47,451 bases of DNA from Sphingomonas paucimobilis NBRC 13935 (GTDB lineage: Bacteria; Pseudomonadota; Alphaproteobacteria; Sphingomonadales; Sphingomonadaceae): contig NZ_BBJS01000033.1 of assembly GCF_000739895.2 (NCBI RefSeq), positions 1 through 47,451 of the forward strand, given 5' to 3'. Position numbers and translations under genes: made by a program. Below the pieces are notes generated by a model. It had not been told where the DNA came from. It did not search any database and was given only the letters and a program-made list of their open reading frames with translations. Positions 28,516 through 37,251 of the stretch are shown piece by piece (the first letter of the stretch is position 1; the number at the start of each line of letters is the position of its first letter).

Positions 28516-28865
28516 AGACGCCCCCTGCCCCACCGCCCGGCTGGCTCGACTGGACGGGCGACAAGTCGTGGATCGGCCAGGTTACCGGCCTGCCCGACAG
28601 TGCACTCCACGCCCATTTCGGCATGGCGATCCTGGTGCTGGCCGCCCTGGTCCTGCGGCGGGCGCCCTGGGACTGGCGGTGCTGGCTGACCGTCCTCGTG
28701 ATCGAAACGGCCAACGAAGCCTATGACCTGCTTCAGCCCTTCTACCCCACGGATGAAGGCAATCTGGCAGCCTCGTGGTTCGACATGTGGTCGACGATGC
28801 TGTGGCCGACGGTGATCCTGCTGACCTTCCGCTGGCTCGCCCGTCGCGCCGAGCGGCGGGGCTGA
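28512..28865 (+). CDS. Small membrane protein, paralogue of 37252-37566
   Basis: 117 residues with about three helices. Conserved points shared with the 104-residue protein at 37252-37566 are G-P/A-DS-x-LHxHxGMA, a mid-protein NE, a D before the third helix and T-x-x-WPT. The layout recalls VanZ-like proteins, which is only a guess. Overlaps the preceding gene by ATGA and ends the operon. Confidence 0.8.
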   Translation: MKTPPAPPPGWLDWTGDKSWIGQVTGLPDSALHAHFGMAILVLAALVLRRAPWDWRCWLTVLVIETANEAYDLLQPFYPTDEGNLAASWFDMWSTMLWPTVILLTFRWLARRAERRG

Positions 28866-28877
28866 TAAGGTTGTACC

Positions 28878-29020
28878 TTCATCCTCCCCTGTAAGGGGAG
28901 GTGGCAGGCCGCAGGCCTGACGGAGGGGTGTCAGCGATGGCGACGAAGGACCTCATTCACTACCCGTGACACCCCTCCACCAGCTTCGCTGGTCCCCCCC
29001 TTGCAGGGGAGGAATAAGAA
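28878..29020. repeat. MITE-like intergenic repeat
   Basis: About 143 bases with imperfect terminal inverted repeats (TTCATCCTCCCCTG at the left, CAGGGGAGGAATAAGAA at the right) and inner complementary blocks GGAGGGGTGTCA (around 28922) and TGACACCCCTCC (around 28969). It has no coding capacity. It lies between convergent genes. Confidence 0.75.
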
Positions 29021-29069
29021 AGGGGCGGCGACCTTTCGGTCCCGCCCTTTTCCTCAACGCCAAAAAAGC

Positions 29070-29930
29070 TCAGGCGAACAGCGTCTTCGCAAATTCGCGC
29101 ACGGCGGGACCAATATCCTCCCGCGCCACACCCAGCGCCAGGTTTGCGGTCAGCCAACCCGCCTTGTCGCCGCAATCGTAACGCTGCCCGTCAAAGGTAA
29201 AGCCATGGAAAGGCTGCTGCCCTATCAGCTTGGCCATGGCGTCGGTCAGCTGGATCTCACCGCCCGCGCCCGGCTCCTGCGCGTCGAGGATCTGCATCAC
29301 CTCGGGCTGGAGGATGTAACGGCCGGGGATCATCAGGTTCGACGGGGCCTTGCCCTTGGGCTTCTCGACCAGCGCGGTGACCTCGGTCAGGCGGCCATCC
29401 TGCTTGCCGGGCGAGATGATGCCGTATTTGTCGGTCTCGCTGTCGGGTACTTCCAGCGCGCCGATGACGTTGCCGCCGACCTGATCATAGGCCTCGACCA
29501 TCTGCTTCATGAAACCGCCGACCATCAGCTCGTCGGGGAGCAGCACCGCGAACGGCTCGTCACCGACGATCTCGCGTGCGCACCACACGGCATGACCCAG
29601 GCCCAGCGGCTCCTGCTGGCGGACATAGACCGGCGAGCCCGGCTTCTGCCGGATGCCGTCGAGAACGGCCAGGCTCTTGCCCCGCGCCTTCATCGTCGCT
29701 TCCAGCTCATAGGAAATGTCGAAATGGTCTTCGAGCGCGCCCTTGCCGCGACCGGTGACGAAGATGATCTGCTTGATCCCGGCTTCCAGCGCTTCCTCGA
29801 CCGCATATTGGATCAGCGGCTTGTCGACGACGGTCAGCATTTCCTTGGGCATCGCCTTGGTCGCCGGCAGAAAACGTGTCCCCAGTCCCGCCACGGGGAA
29901 AACAGCCTTACGAACCTTCTTGATCGTCAT
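29070..29930 (-). CDS. galU: UTP-glucose-1-phosphate uridylyltransferase
   Basis: Makes UDP-glucose for polysaccharide synthesis. 286 residues with the nucleotidyltransferase signature GLGTRFLPATKAMPKEML, QQEPLGLGHAV, AVLLPDEL, VEKPKG and GGEIQLTDAM. ATG at 29930 has GGAGG six bases upstream; the upstream in-frame ATG has no such site. Confidence 0.97.
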   Translation of the reverse strand: MTIKKVRKAVFPVAGLGTRFLPATKAMPKEMLTVVDKPLIQYAVEEALEAGIKQIIFVTGRGKGALEDHFDISYELEATMKARGKSLAVLDGIRQKPGSPVYVRQQEPLGLGHAVWCAREIVGDEPFAVLLPDELMVGGFMKQMVEAYDQVGGNVIGALEVPDSETDKYGIISPGKQDGRLTEVTALVEKPKGKAPSNLMIPGRYILQPEVMQILDAQEPGAGGEIQLTDAMAKLIGQQPFHGFTFDGQRYDCGDKAGWLTANLALGVAREDIGPAVREFAKTLFA

Positions 29931-30042
29931 GAAACCTCCCTGGATCATTCTGCCTCTAGCGGGATCGTGCGGCGCAACATAGCCTCGCGGCACGGGGATG
30001 CGATTAGTGTGTCCTTAAAAGCGACAGGCTACGACTCACCCG

Positions 30043-31173
30043 ATGACGCATGCACCGATCCTCATAGTCTTCGGAACAAGGCCGGAGGCGATCAAACTGT
30101 TCCCTGTCATCCGTGCCTTGGCTGCATCAGAAGTTGCACCGGTACGGGTTTGCGTGACCGCCCAGCATCGCGGCCTGCTCGATCAGGTCTTGTCGATCGC
30201 GGAGTTGACGCCCGATCATGATCTGAATTTGATGGAGCCCGGCCAGTCGCTCGATCGGCTGACCGCGCGGCTGCTGACCGGACTTGGCGAGGTGATGGAT
30301 GCCGAGCGCCCGGCGATGGTCGTCGTCCAGGGCGATACCGCTACCGCCATGGCGGGTGCACTGGCAGCCTATTATCGCAAGGTGCCCGTCGCGCATGTCG
30401 AGGCGGGGTTGCGCTCGGGCGATATTTATCACCCCTGGCCCGAGGAGGTGAACCGGCGGATGATCGCGCCGATCGCCGCGCTGCACTTCGCGCCGACCGA
30501 AACCGCCGCCGCCGCGCTACGCGCCGAAGGGATCGACGTCGAGCGGGTTCATGTCACGGGCAATAGCGTCATCGACGCGCTGCACTGGACGCGGGGACGC
30601 ATTGCCGCCGATCCCAGCTTGGCCGCCGACCTGGCCCCCATCCTCGAGCGGATGACGGGCAAGCGCATTATCCTGGTGACCGCCCATCGCCGCGAGAATT
30701 TCGGCGATTCCATGGCCTCCATCGCGCGCGCGCTGGCCAGAATCGCAGCGCGCGACGATGTTGGCATCCTGTTTCCGATGCATCCCAATCCCAATGTCGC
30801 CAGCGTCATGGACGAAGTCCTCGGCGATCACCCCGCCATCGCGCGCATCGCCCCGCTCGACTATCCACATTTCGTCGCCGCGTTGGACGCCGCACATATC
30901 GTCCTGACCGATTCGGGCGGGGTGCAGGAAGAGGCTCCCGCGCTCGGCAAGCCCGTGCTGGTCATGCGCGAGACCACCGAACGCCCCGAAGGGGTCGCGG
31001 CCGGCACCGCCCGGCTGGTCGGCACCGATGAGGGCCGGATCACGGACGAAGTCTTCGCGCTTCTCGACGACCCCGCCCGCTATGCCGCGATGGCGCGGGC
31101 GCATAACCCCTTTGGCGATGGCGACACCGCCGAGCGTATCAGTAGGATCATGACGGATGCCCTTGGACACTGA
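30043..31173 (+). CDS. wecB: UDP-N-acetylglucosamine 2-epimerase (non-hydrolysing)
   Basis: Converts UDP-GlcNAc to UDP-ManNAc. The 376 residues have VFGTRPEAIKLFPVIRAL, VQGDTATAMAGALAAYY, HVEAGLRSGD, RENFGDSM and TDSGGVQEEAPALGKPVL, the family hallmarks. Overlaps wecC by 17 bases. Divergent from galU. Confidence 0.97.
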   Translation: MTHAPILIVFGTRPEAIKLFPVIRALAASEVAPVRVCVTAQHRGLLDQVLSIAELTPDHDLNLMEPGQSLDRLTARLLTGLGEVMDAERPAMVVVQGDTATAMAGALAAYYRKVPVAHVEAGLRSGDIYHPWPEEVNRRMIAPIAALHFAPTETAAAALRAEGIDVERVHVTGNSVIDALHWTRGRIAADPSLAADLAPILERMTGKRIILVTAHRRENFGDSMASIARALARIAARDDVGILFPMHPNPNVASVMDEVLGDHPAIARIAPLDYPHFVAALDAAHIVLTDSGGVQEEAPALGKPVLVMRETTERPEGVAAGTARLVGTDEGRITDEVFALLDDPARYAAMARAHNPFGDGDTAERISRIMTDALGH

Positions 31174-32425
31174 ATTTTCCGTTACGGTCATGGGTCTGGG
31201 CTATATCGGCCTGCCCACCGCCGCCGTCATCGCCCGCACCGGCGCGATGGTGACCGGGGTCGATGTCACCCCGTCCGTGGTCGAGACGATCAATTCGGGC
31301 CGCGTCCATATCGAGGAGGTCGATCTGGACGGCCTCGTCTCCGGCGTGGTCGCAAGGGGCCATCTCAAGGCCTCGCTGACGGTCGCGCCCGCCGATGTCT
31401 TCGTCATTGCGGTGCCGACGCCCTTTACCGACGCGCATCAGCCCGACATCACCTTCGTGCTCAACGCGGCGCGCGCCATCGCTTCCGTGCTGAAGACCGG
31501 CGATACGGTAATCCTGGAATCCACCTCGCCCGTCGGCACCACCGAACAGGTGCGGGACCTGATCGCCGAGCTCCGTCCCGACCTGACCATGCCGGGGAGC
31601 AACCGGCCCGGGGAGCAGGCGGACATCGCCCTCGCTTATTGCCCCGAGCGGGTGCTGCCCGGCCGCATCCTGGTCGAGCTGATCGACAATGACCGGGTGA
31701 TCGGCGGCATCACCCCGCGCTGCGCGCGCAAGGCGCTGGCCTTTTATCGCCGCTTCGTGCGGGGGGCCTGCGTCACCACCACCGCGCGCGCCGCCGAAAT
31801 GACGAAGCTGACCGAGAATGCGTTTCGCGACGTCAATATCGCCTTTGCCAACGAACTCAGCCTGGTCGCCGATACGCTGGGCGTCGATGTGTGGGAGGTG
31901 ATCCGGCTGGCCAACCGCCATCCGCGCGTCAATATCCTGTCGCCCGGCCCCGGCGTCGGCGGGCATTGCATCGCGGTCGATCCCTGGTTCCTGGTCGCGG
32001 CCGATCCCGCCAACACGCCGCTGATCCGCACCGCGCGCGAGGTGAATGATGGCAAGACCGATCACGTCATCGCGCGCGCCACGGCGATGATCGAGGCGCG
32101 GCCCCACGGCGAGCCGGTCGCGTGCCTGGGTCTGGCCTTCAAGGCCAATATCGACGATTTCCGCGAAAGCCCGGCGCTCAAGGTCGCCGAGGCGCTGGCC
32201 GATCGTTTCGGCCCGCGCATCCATATCGTCGAGCCCTATGCGACGACGCTCCCCCCGGCGCTGGCCGCGACGGGCGCGGCGCTGACCGATATCGACACCG
32301 CGCTGGAAACTTGTGCGGTCATGGTCGTTCTGGTCGATCACGACATCTTCCGCTCGGTCCCGCTGGACGAACGCAGGGGCAAGACGGTCCTGGACACGCG
32401 AGGGCTATGGCCTGACCAGTCCTGA
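31157..32425 (+). CDS. wecC: UDP-N-acetyl-D-mannosamine dehydrogenase
   Basis: Oxidises UDP-ManNAc to UDP-ManNAcA for surface polysaccharide. 422 residues with the NAD-binding VMGLGYIGLPTAAVIARTGA, ESTSPVGTTEQV, ENAFRDVNIAFANEL and the catalytic cysteine in GPGVGGHCIAVDPWF. Together with wecB this gives the two steps to the uronic acid. The glycosyltransferases that would use it are not in the window. Confidence 0.96.
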   Translation: MPLDTEFSVTVMGLGYIGLPTAAVIARTGAMVTGVDVTPSVVETINSGRVHIEEVDLDGLVSGVVARGHLKASLTVAPADVFVIAVPTPFTDAHQPDITFVLNAARAIASVLKTGDTVILESTSPVGTTEQVRDLIAELRPDLTMPGSNRPGEQADIALAYCPERVLPGRILVELIDNDRVIGGITPRCARKALAFYRRFVRGACVTTTARAAEMTKLTENAFRDVNIAFANELSLVADTLGVDVWEVIRLANRHPRVNILSPGPGVGGHCIAVDPWFLVAADPANTPLIRTAREVNDGKTDHVIARATAMIEARPHGEPVACLGLAFKANIDDFRESPALKVAEALADRFGPRIHIVEPYATTLPPALAATGAALTDIDTALETCAVMVVLVDHDIFRSVPLDERRGKTVLDTRGLWPDQS

Positions 32426-32504
32426 CCTACCTCCGATGCCTTGCATTGCGTGGGACGTTGCGGAGGACTAAGGACAACCGCCTGTTGCGGATCGATTATC
32501 ATCC

Positions 32505-33263
32505 ATGCTTGCCAAGCTTTTGAATCTGCGCAAACGCGCCCCCGAATTCGTGCCCGCCATGGAAGAAGGCCTGCGGGTCTATGCCATCGGCGACATCCAT
32601 GGCCGGCTCGACCTACTCGACATGCTTCTTCCCCGGATCGAGGCGGATCATGCCTCACGCCCTCCGGCCGAACGGCACATCATCTTCCTGGGCGACCTGG
32701 TCGATCGCGGCCCCGACTCGGCGGGCGTGATCGAACGGGTCCGTGCCCTGTGCGCGGCCGATCCCAACGTGCACTGCCTGATGGGCAATCACGAAGAGAT
32801 CATGCTGCGATCGCTGGAAGGCGAGGACAAGGCGCTTCGCCTGTTCTGCCGGGTCGGCGGCCGTGAGACGATGATCAGCTATGGCGTGACGCCCGAGGAG
32901 TATGAACGCCTCGACTATGCCGAGGTCACCGAGCGACTGAACGCGGTTGTCCCGGCCTCGCACCGCGACTTTCTGGCAGCGCTGAAAGAGATCATGGTGC
33001 TGGGCGATTATGTCTTCGTCCATGCCGGCGTCCGTCCCGGCGTTGCCATTGCCGATCAGAAGCTGGCTGAAACCCGCTGGATTCGCGATGCCTTTCTCGA
33101 ACATCGCGGCGTTCTGGAGAAGGTTGTGGTCCATGGTCATACGGTTGCGGACGAGGCCGAACTCTTGCCGCACCGCATCGGAATCGACACCGGGGCCTAT
33201 CAAACCGATCGCCTGACCGCGTTGATGCTGGAGGGAAGCCAGCAGGAGATATTTTCCACCTGA
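32505..33263 (+). CDS. Metallophosphoesterase (Ser/Thr phosphatase type)
   Basis: Two-metal phosphatase; substrate unknown. The 252 residues carry GDIHGR, GDLVDRGPDS, GNHE, FVHAGVRPG and a later VVHGHTV, the full PPP-family metal-ligand series seen also in bacterial PrpA and diadenosine-type phosphatases. Independent of wecC by spacing (79 bases). Confidence 0.92.
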   Translation: MLAKLLNLRKRAPEFVPAMEEGLRVYAIGDIHGRLDLLDMLLPRIEADHASRPPAERHIIFLGDLVDRGPDSAGVIERVRALCAADPNVHCLMGNHEEIMLRSLEGEDKALRLFCRVGGRETMISYGVTPEEYERLDYAEVTERLNAVVPASHRDFLAALKEIMVLGDYVFVHAGVRPGVAIADQKLAETRWIRDAFLEHRGVLEKVVVHGHTVADEAELLPHRIGIDTGAYQTDRLTALMLEGSQQEIFST

Positions 33264-33362
33264 GGCCTCTTTACCGAGGCGAAACGTTTGCCGGGGCATT
33301 CCCTAGACCGGCAAAGCGCAGTATAGCCGCAAAGCGGTGAAGCAATGTTGCGTTGCCGCATC

Positions 33363-33432
33363 AGTATGGGAGCATAAGAGCTCCATACTCGTTGGTGGGG
33401 TTGCCATGGTACGGCTAACGTGCCATGGCCCC
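33363..33432 (+). promoter_or_regulatory. Two strong hairpins in the leader of the 79-residue exported protein
   Basis: Hairpin 1: AGTATGG-g-AGC (33363-33373) pairs with GCTCCATACT (33380-33389), loop ATAAGA. Hairpin 2: GCCATGGTACG (33403-33413) pairs with CGTGCCATGGC (33419-33429), with three more GC pairs outside after a two-base bulge. No T-run follows, so it is not a terminator. The AAGGGA site starts about 12 bases after hairpin 2. Could stabilise the mRNA or bind a regulator. Confidence 0.5.
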
Positions 33433-33457
33433 GCTGACAATTTTAAGGGAGTTCGAC

Positions 33458-33697
33458 ATGCGTCTTGGGAAGTATCTCGTCGCCGCTGCCGCCGTTTCGA
33501 TGACCGTTGCTCCGGCGATGGCTGCGAATCCGGCTGCTAGCCTCTCGGTTTCGAAGTCGGTTCGCGCTTCGGCTCCGGCCGCCAAGAAGAACGGCCTGGC
33601 CGGTGGTGGCATCCTCGTCGCCGTTCTGGCGGCTGCTGCCGTCGTCGCCGGCATCGTTGTCGTTGCCGACTCGGACGATTCGGCCGACAGCAACTAA
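33458..33697 (+). CDS. Small exported protein with a C-terminal hydrophobic helix
   Basis: 79 residues: signal peptide (MRLGKYLVAAAAVSMTVAPA, cleaved after AMA), a short Ala/Ser-rich mature part (ASLSVSKSVRASAP), a glycine-led hydrophobic helix (GGGILVAVLAAAAVVAGIVV) and an acidic tail (ADSDDSADSN). Function unknown. A strong SD (AAGGGA), a structured leader and a textbook terminator suggest high expression. Confidence 0.8.
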   Translation: MRLGKYLVAAAAVSMTVAPAMAANPAASLSVSKSVRASAPAAKKNGLAGGGILVAVLAAAAVVAGIVVVADSDDSADSN

Positions 33698-33723
33698 GTT
33701 GCTTCAGCCTCACGGCTGAAAGG

Positions 33724-33752
33724 AATAGCGGCCTTCGGGCCGCTATTTTTTT
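33724..33752 (+). terminator. Intrinsic terminator of the small exported protein gene
   Basis: AATAGCGGCC (33724-33733), TTCG tetraloop, GGCCGCTATT (33738-33747), then TTTTT. Perfect 10-bp stem. Confidence 0.95.
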
Positions 33753-34373
33753 GCCTGTTGTCCATGATTTGCGGCGATGGCGCGGAATGAAGCCCGCAGC
33801 GGGGGCATTTTTGCCCTTTGGCGAGAAGGCTATAGATCCTTTAACGCAGCCGAAGAATGACAGCAGAGGGCATCGTAAGAAGAGTTCCTAAGACTCCTCC
33901 TAGAGGTGTACTCAACCACCTCTAGAGCCTACCTACAGCGCGCTGTGAAGCCGACATTGCTCCGCCCCTTTCACAATGATGGAAACAGGGAGGCAGCGTG
34001 AGATTACGCCGATCTATGGCTCAAACGAAAATGGTGAAGCGCGGCTTGACGTGATCCCGAGGACGCCATCCTCGCGCAAATTACGTGCTGGACGATGGCA
34101 AACGCTGCACTTGGCGGGCAGACCATCGTAGCTCCGACTGAAAAACGGATCAGATCGAACGTTGGATGCGCCTTGGGCGCCAGACATCTAAACCGAGGCC
34201 GCTTTATTTTGCGAGGCCCTCGAATCGCGGGCGGCAGGCACTGCGGCGAGATTGGCAGAAGAACGACGCTGCTCGAATTCGATTTAGCATCGACGCCCCC
34301 GTCTCACTTTTGAGACAAGCACCTCACCCTTCAAACGACCACCAAATTGGCTTCCCCCAGAACCACAAACGAA
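33753..34373. other. Gene-free stretch
   Basis: About 620 bases in which no reading frame looks like a protein and no RNA gene is recognised. It contains a 9-bp inverted repeat (CTAGAGGTG at 33900-33908, CACCTCTAG at 33917-33925) and a short GGGCA/TGCCC hairpin near 33800. The base composition is lower in G+C than the neighbours, so it may be decayed acquired DNA. Confidence 0.5.
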
Positions 34374-34404
34374 GATCGCCGAAGCCCTGGAGGCTCCGGC
34401 GATC
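34374..34404 (-). terminator. Hairpin after the FKBP gene
   Basis: GATCGCCG (34374-34381) pairs with CGGCGATC (34397-34404), with an inner AGCC/GGCT pairing; loop CTGG-type. It is followed by only a weak T-run on the minus strand, so terminator function is likely but not certain. Confidence 0.5.
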
Positions 34405-34444
34405 CTTATTCTTCAACGGAAGAGCCGCGTGGCGGCCGATCGGC

Positions 34445-35017
34445 TCAGCGCCGCGATGGTACGCCGGGGGCACCACCGGGGACCGCGCCGGGCGCGCCGC
34501 CGCCCATCATCGACTGCTGCGCCTGCATCTGACGGAGGACCGCCTCAGGGATGAAGTCGATCAGCTCGACGTCGAACACCAGCTCCGAATTGGGCGGGAT
34601 CGCACCGGCAGCCTTGTCGCCATAGCCAAGCTTGGCAGGCAGCCAGAAACGATACTTCGCACCCTTCGGCATCAGCTTGAGCGCTTCGGCAAAGCCGGGC
34701 AGCACACCCGACAGCGGCATCGGCGCCGGCTGCTGCGACTTGTCGAACACGGTACCGTCGATCAGGCGGCCGGTATAGTTGATCAGCGCCACGTCGCTGG
34801 CGGTCGGATGCGGACCGCCCTGACCAGGCTCGATCACCTTATACTGGAGCCCCGAGGCGGTCGTCACCACGCCCGCACCACGCGCCTCGCGCACCAGCGC
34901 AGCGTCGCCTTGGCGTGCCAGCAGCGCGGCGAGCACGATAGCAGCAGCCACCGCCACCCATATCCAGACCAGATAGGAACGCCGAACGGGACGAAGGGGA
35001 ACAGCGGTTACGGACAT
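34445..35017 (-). CDS. FKBP-type peptidyl-prolyl cis-trans isomerase
   Basis: Catalyses proline isomerisation in protein folding, probably in the periplasm. 190 residues: N-terminal membrane anchor (about 15-35), then the FKBP domain (TTASGLQYKVIEPGQG, DVALINYTGRLIDGTVFDKS, LPGFAEALKLMPKGAKYRFW, LGYGDKAAGAIPPNSELVFD) and a Gly/Pro-rich tail after QAQQSMMGGG. Stands alone. Confidence 0.95.
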   Translation of the reverse strand: MSVTAVPLRPVRRSYLVWIWVAVAAAIVLAALLARQGDAALVREARGAGVVTTASGLQYKVIEPGQGGPHPTASDVALINYTGRLIDGTVFDKSQQPAPMPLSGVLPGFAEALKLMPKGAKYRFWLPAKLGYGDKAAGAIPPNSELVFDVELIDFIPEAVLRQMQAQQSMMGGGAPGAVPGGAPGVPSRR

Positions 35018-35168
35018 GCCTGGTTCTCGCTCTGTGCGTTGGCGTTCGAGGAAGGGCGCTCAAAGCGCGAGTCGATCCGATCCCGCGAATCGACTGCCAT
35101 GACGATCGCGATCCCGCGCCGACCTGCCAGGAGCAGGCCAGTCACGGGATCAAGCGATCATCCGGCGA

Positions 35169-35375
35169 TTACCGCGCCCCGTCGCGCTCGGCGCGCTTGC
35201 GCTCCAGCTTGCGGGCACGACGCACGGCCGCCGCACGCTCGCGAGCGCGCTTTTCCGAGGGCTTCTCATAGTGGCGGCGGAGCTTCATCTCGCGATACAC
35301 GCCCTCCCGCTGCAGCTTCTTCTTGAGCGCGCGAAGGGCCTGGTCCACATTATTGTCGCGAACGATGATCTGCAT
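35169..35375 (-). CDS. rpsU: 30S ribosomal protein S21
   Basis: Small basic ribosomal protein. 68 residues from the ATG at 35375: [40 protein letters not shown], ending in an Arg-rich tail. Upstream open frame is not S21-like. Confidence 0.96.
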   Translation of the reverse strand: MQIIVRDNNVDQALRALKKKLQREGVYREMKLRRHYEKPSEKRARERAAAVRRARKLERKRAERDGAR

Positions 35376-35407
35376 AAAAACGAATTGCTCCGGCAAAACA
35401 GGATAAA

Positions 35408-35431
35408 GCGGCCGCAGAACACTGTGGCCGC
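35408..35431 (-). promoter_or_regulatory. Hairpin in the rpsU leader
   Basis: GCGGCCACAG (minus strand, 35431-35422) pairs with CTGCGGCCGC (35417-35408) with one GU pair around a four-base loop, followed by TTTATCC. It lies about 33 bases before rpsU. It may be a partial terminator or a regulatory fold. Confidence 0.35.
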
Positions 35432-35780
35432 ATCGTTGGGCGCTCCTAGCAGGCACACCGGCCCAACACAAGCCATGGCAGTGCAATTTGCATCCCCTGC
35501 CCCAACAGACCGGCCCCGCCGCGGATGGCCCGTCCCAGCATGACAGCAAAATTCATCCGGACGCCATGCCCCTGTGATGTCGGCACCGATACAAGGCGCA
35601 TCGTCCGGTGGGCCTCCCGTCCCATCGGGCACCGTTCACGTCATTTCCGCACGCTTCTCCCCCGAACGCGCGGAAATTCCGACGCGACGCCTCCCCGTCG
35701 CCGCGTCCTGCCCCGGTCCGCGCTCCCACCGGACCGGGGCCTCTTCCCACGGGGCGCCCGACATGGCTAAGGCACGTCGC
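35432..35780. other. Divergent leader region between rpsU and cysS, with a strong hairpin
   Basis: No gene seen. Close to cysS, GCCCCGGTCCG (35710-35720) and CGGACCGGGGC (35730-35740) form a perfect 11-bp stem with a 9-base loop, about 40 bases before the cysS start. No T-run follows it. Confidence 0.5.
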
Positions 35781-37238
35781 ATGACCGCGCCTGCCTCTTC
35801 GCCGAACCTGCCGCTGACGCTGTACAACAGCCTGACCCGTGCACTGGAGACGTTCCAGCCGATCGATCCGGCCAATGTCCGCGTCTATTCCTGCGGACCG
35901 ACCGTCTATAACTATGCGCATATCGGCAATCTGCGCGCCTATGTCTTCACCGACACGCTGTCGCGCGTGTTGCGGTGGAAGGGCTGGCCGCTCACCCATA
36001 TCATCAACATCACCGATGTCGGCCATCTGACCTCCGACGCCGATGCCGGCGACGACAAGATGGAGGCCGCCGCCAAGAAGAGCGGCCAGGATATCTGGTC
36101 GATTGCCGCGCATTACACCACCGCCTTCAAACAGAATCTGAAGGATCTGGGCATTGCCGCGCCGACGCGCTTTCCGCTCGCGACCGAGCATGTCCCGCAG
36201 ATGATCGAGTTCGCCAAGGCCATCGAGGCCAAGCATTGCTATCGCCTGCCCGACGGCCTGTATTTCGACGTGACGACCGTGCCCGATTACGGCCGTCTGG
36301 CGCGGCATCAGGATGACGAGGGCGAAAGCCGGATCGATCCGGTCGCGGGCAAGCGGCATCCGGCCGACTTCGCCATCTGGCGATCGTCCGCGCCCGGTGA
36401 GAATCGCCAGATGGAATGGGACAGCCCCTGGGGCCCCGGCGCACCCGGCTGGCACCTCGAATGCTCGGTAATGAGCAAACAATATCTGGGCGAACAGTTC
36501 GACATCCATACCGGCGGCATCGATCACCGCGAGATTCATCATCCCAATGAGATCGCGCAGAATCAGGCGCATGGCTGCACGGCGAACACCGGCGCCAATA
36601 TCTGGATGCACAACAACTTCCTGGTCGACCGTACCGGCAAGATGTCCAAGTCGTCGGGCGAGTTCCTGACGCTTCAGGCGCTGATGGATCGCGGCTTCCA
36701 CCCGCTGGCCTATCGCCTGATGTGCCTTCAGGCGCATTACCGGTCGGAAATGGAGTTTGGCTGGGACGGGCTGGCCGCCGCGCAGGTGCGGTTGAAGCGG
36801 CTGGTCCAGACGGTCGAGGGCCTTCGCAGCCGTGCCGATGCCGCCAGCAAGGGCGATGCCACGCCCTATCGTGAGCGGCTGGACGCGGCCTTGTCCGACG
36901 ATCTGGCGACCCCGCGCGCCTTGCCCGTGCTGGACGAGATGCTGGGCGACAAGAAGCAGTCCTCCGATGTCCGGCTGGCCGCGCTCGCCGATTTCGATGC
37001 CACGCTGGGGCTGCAACTGACGACGCTGACCCGCGCCGATCTGCGCACGCGGCCCAAGACGGCCACCGTCGATGAGGCAACGATCGAGGCCCAACTCGCC
37101 GAACGCCGGGCGGCGCGTGCGGAAAAGGATTTCGCCAAGTCGGACATGATCCGCGACTCGCTGCTCGCCGCGGGGGTCGAGGTGATGGACGGCGATCCGC
37201 TCGGCTGGGACTGGAAGCCGGTGCTGCCGGAGGGCTGA
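35781..37238 (+). CDS. cysS: Cysteinyl-tRNA synthetase
   Basis: Class I synthetase charging tRNA-Cys. 485 residues with zinc/cysteine and HIGH motifs SCGPTVYNYAHIGNLRAY, GWHLECSVMSKQYLG, HTGGIDHREIHHPNE and the KMSKSSGEF loop, then the helical tRNA-binding end with EKDFAKSDMIRDSLLAAG. ATG at 35781 chosen for the AAGG eight bases upstream; the ATG at 35763 is also in frame. Confidence 0.97.
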   Translation: MTAPASSPNLPLTLYNSLTRALETFQPIDPANVRVYSCGPTVYNYAHIGNLRAYVFTDTLSRVLRWKGWPLTHIINITDVGHLTSDADAGDDKMEAAAKKSGQDIWSIAAHYTTAFKQNLKDLGIAAPTRFPLATEHVPQMIEFAKAIEAKHCYRLPDGLYFDVTTVPDYGRLARHQDDEGESRIDPVAGKRHPADFAIWRSSAPGENRQMEWDSPWGPGAPGWHLECSVMSKQYLGEQFDIHTGGIDHREIHHPNEIAQNQAHGCTANTGANIWMHNNFLVDRTGKMSKSSGEFLTLQALMDRGFHPLAYRLMCLQAHYRSEMEFGWDGLAAAQVRLKRLVQTVEGLRSRADAASKGDATPYRERLDAALSDDLATPRALPVLDEMLGDKKQSSDVRLAALADFDATLGLQLTTLTRADLRTRPKTATVDEATIEAQLAERRAARAEKDFAKSDMIRDSLLAAGVEVMDGDPLGWDWKPVLPEG

Positions 37239-37251
37239 AACCCTCCGACCG

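Noticed and set aside
34166..35326. 386-codon plus-strand frame over the FKBP gene
   Set aside because: It runs through non-coding DNA and then lies opposite FKBP, which is clearly coded on the minus strand.
35432..35780. T-box riboswitch upstream of cysS
   Set aside because: No T-box sequence or specifier loop; only a simple hairpin, and the phylum is wrong.
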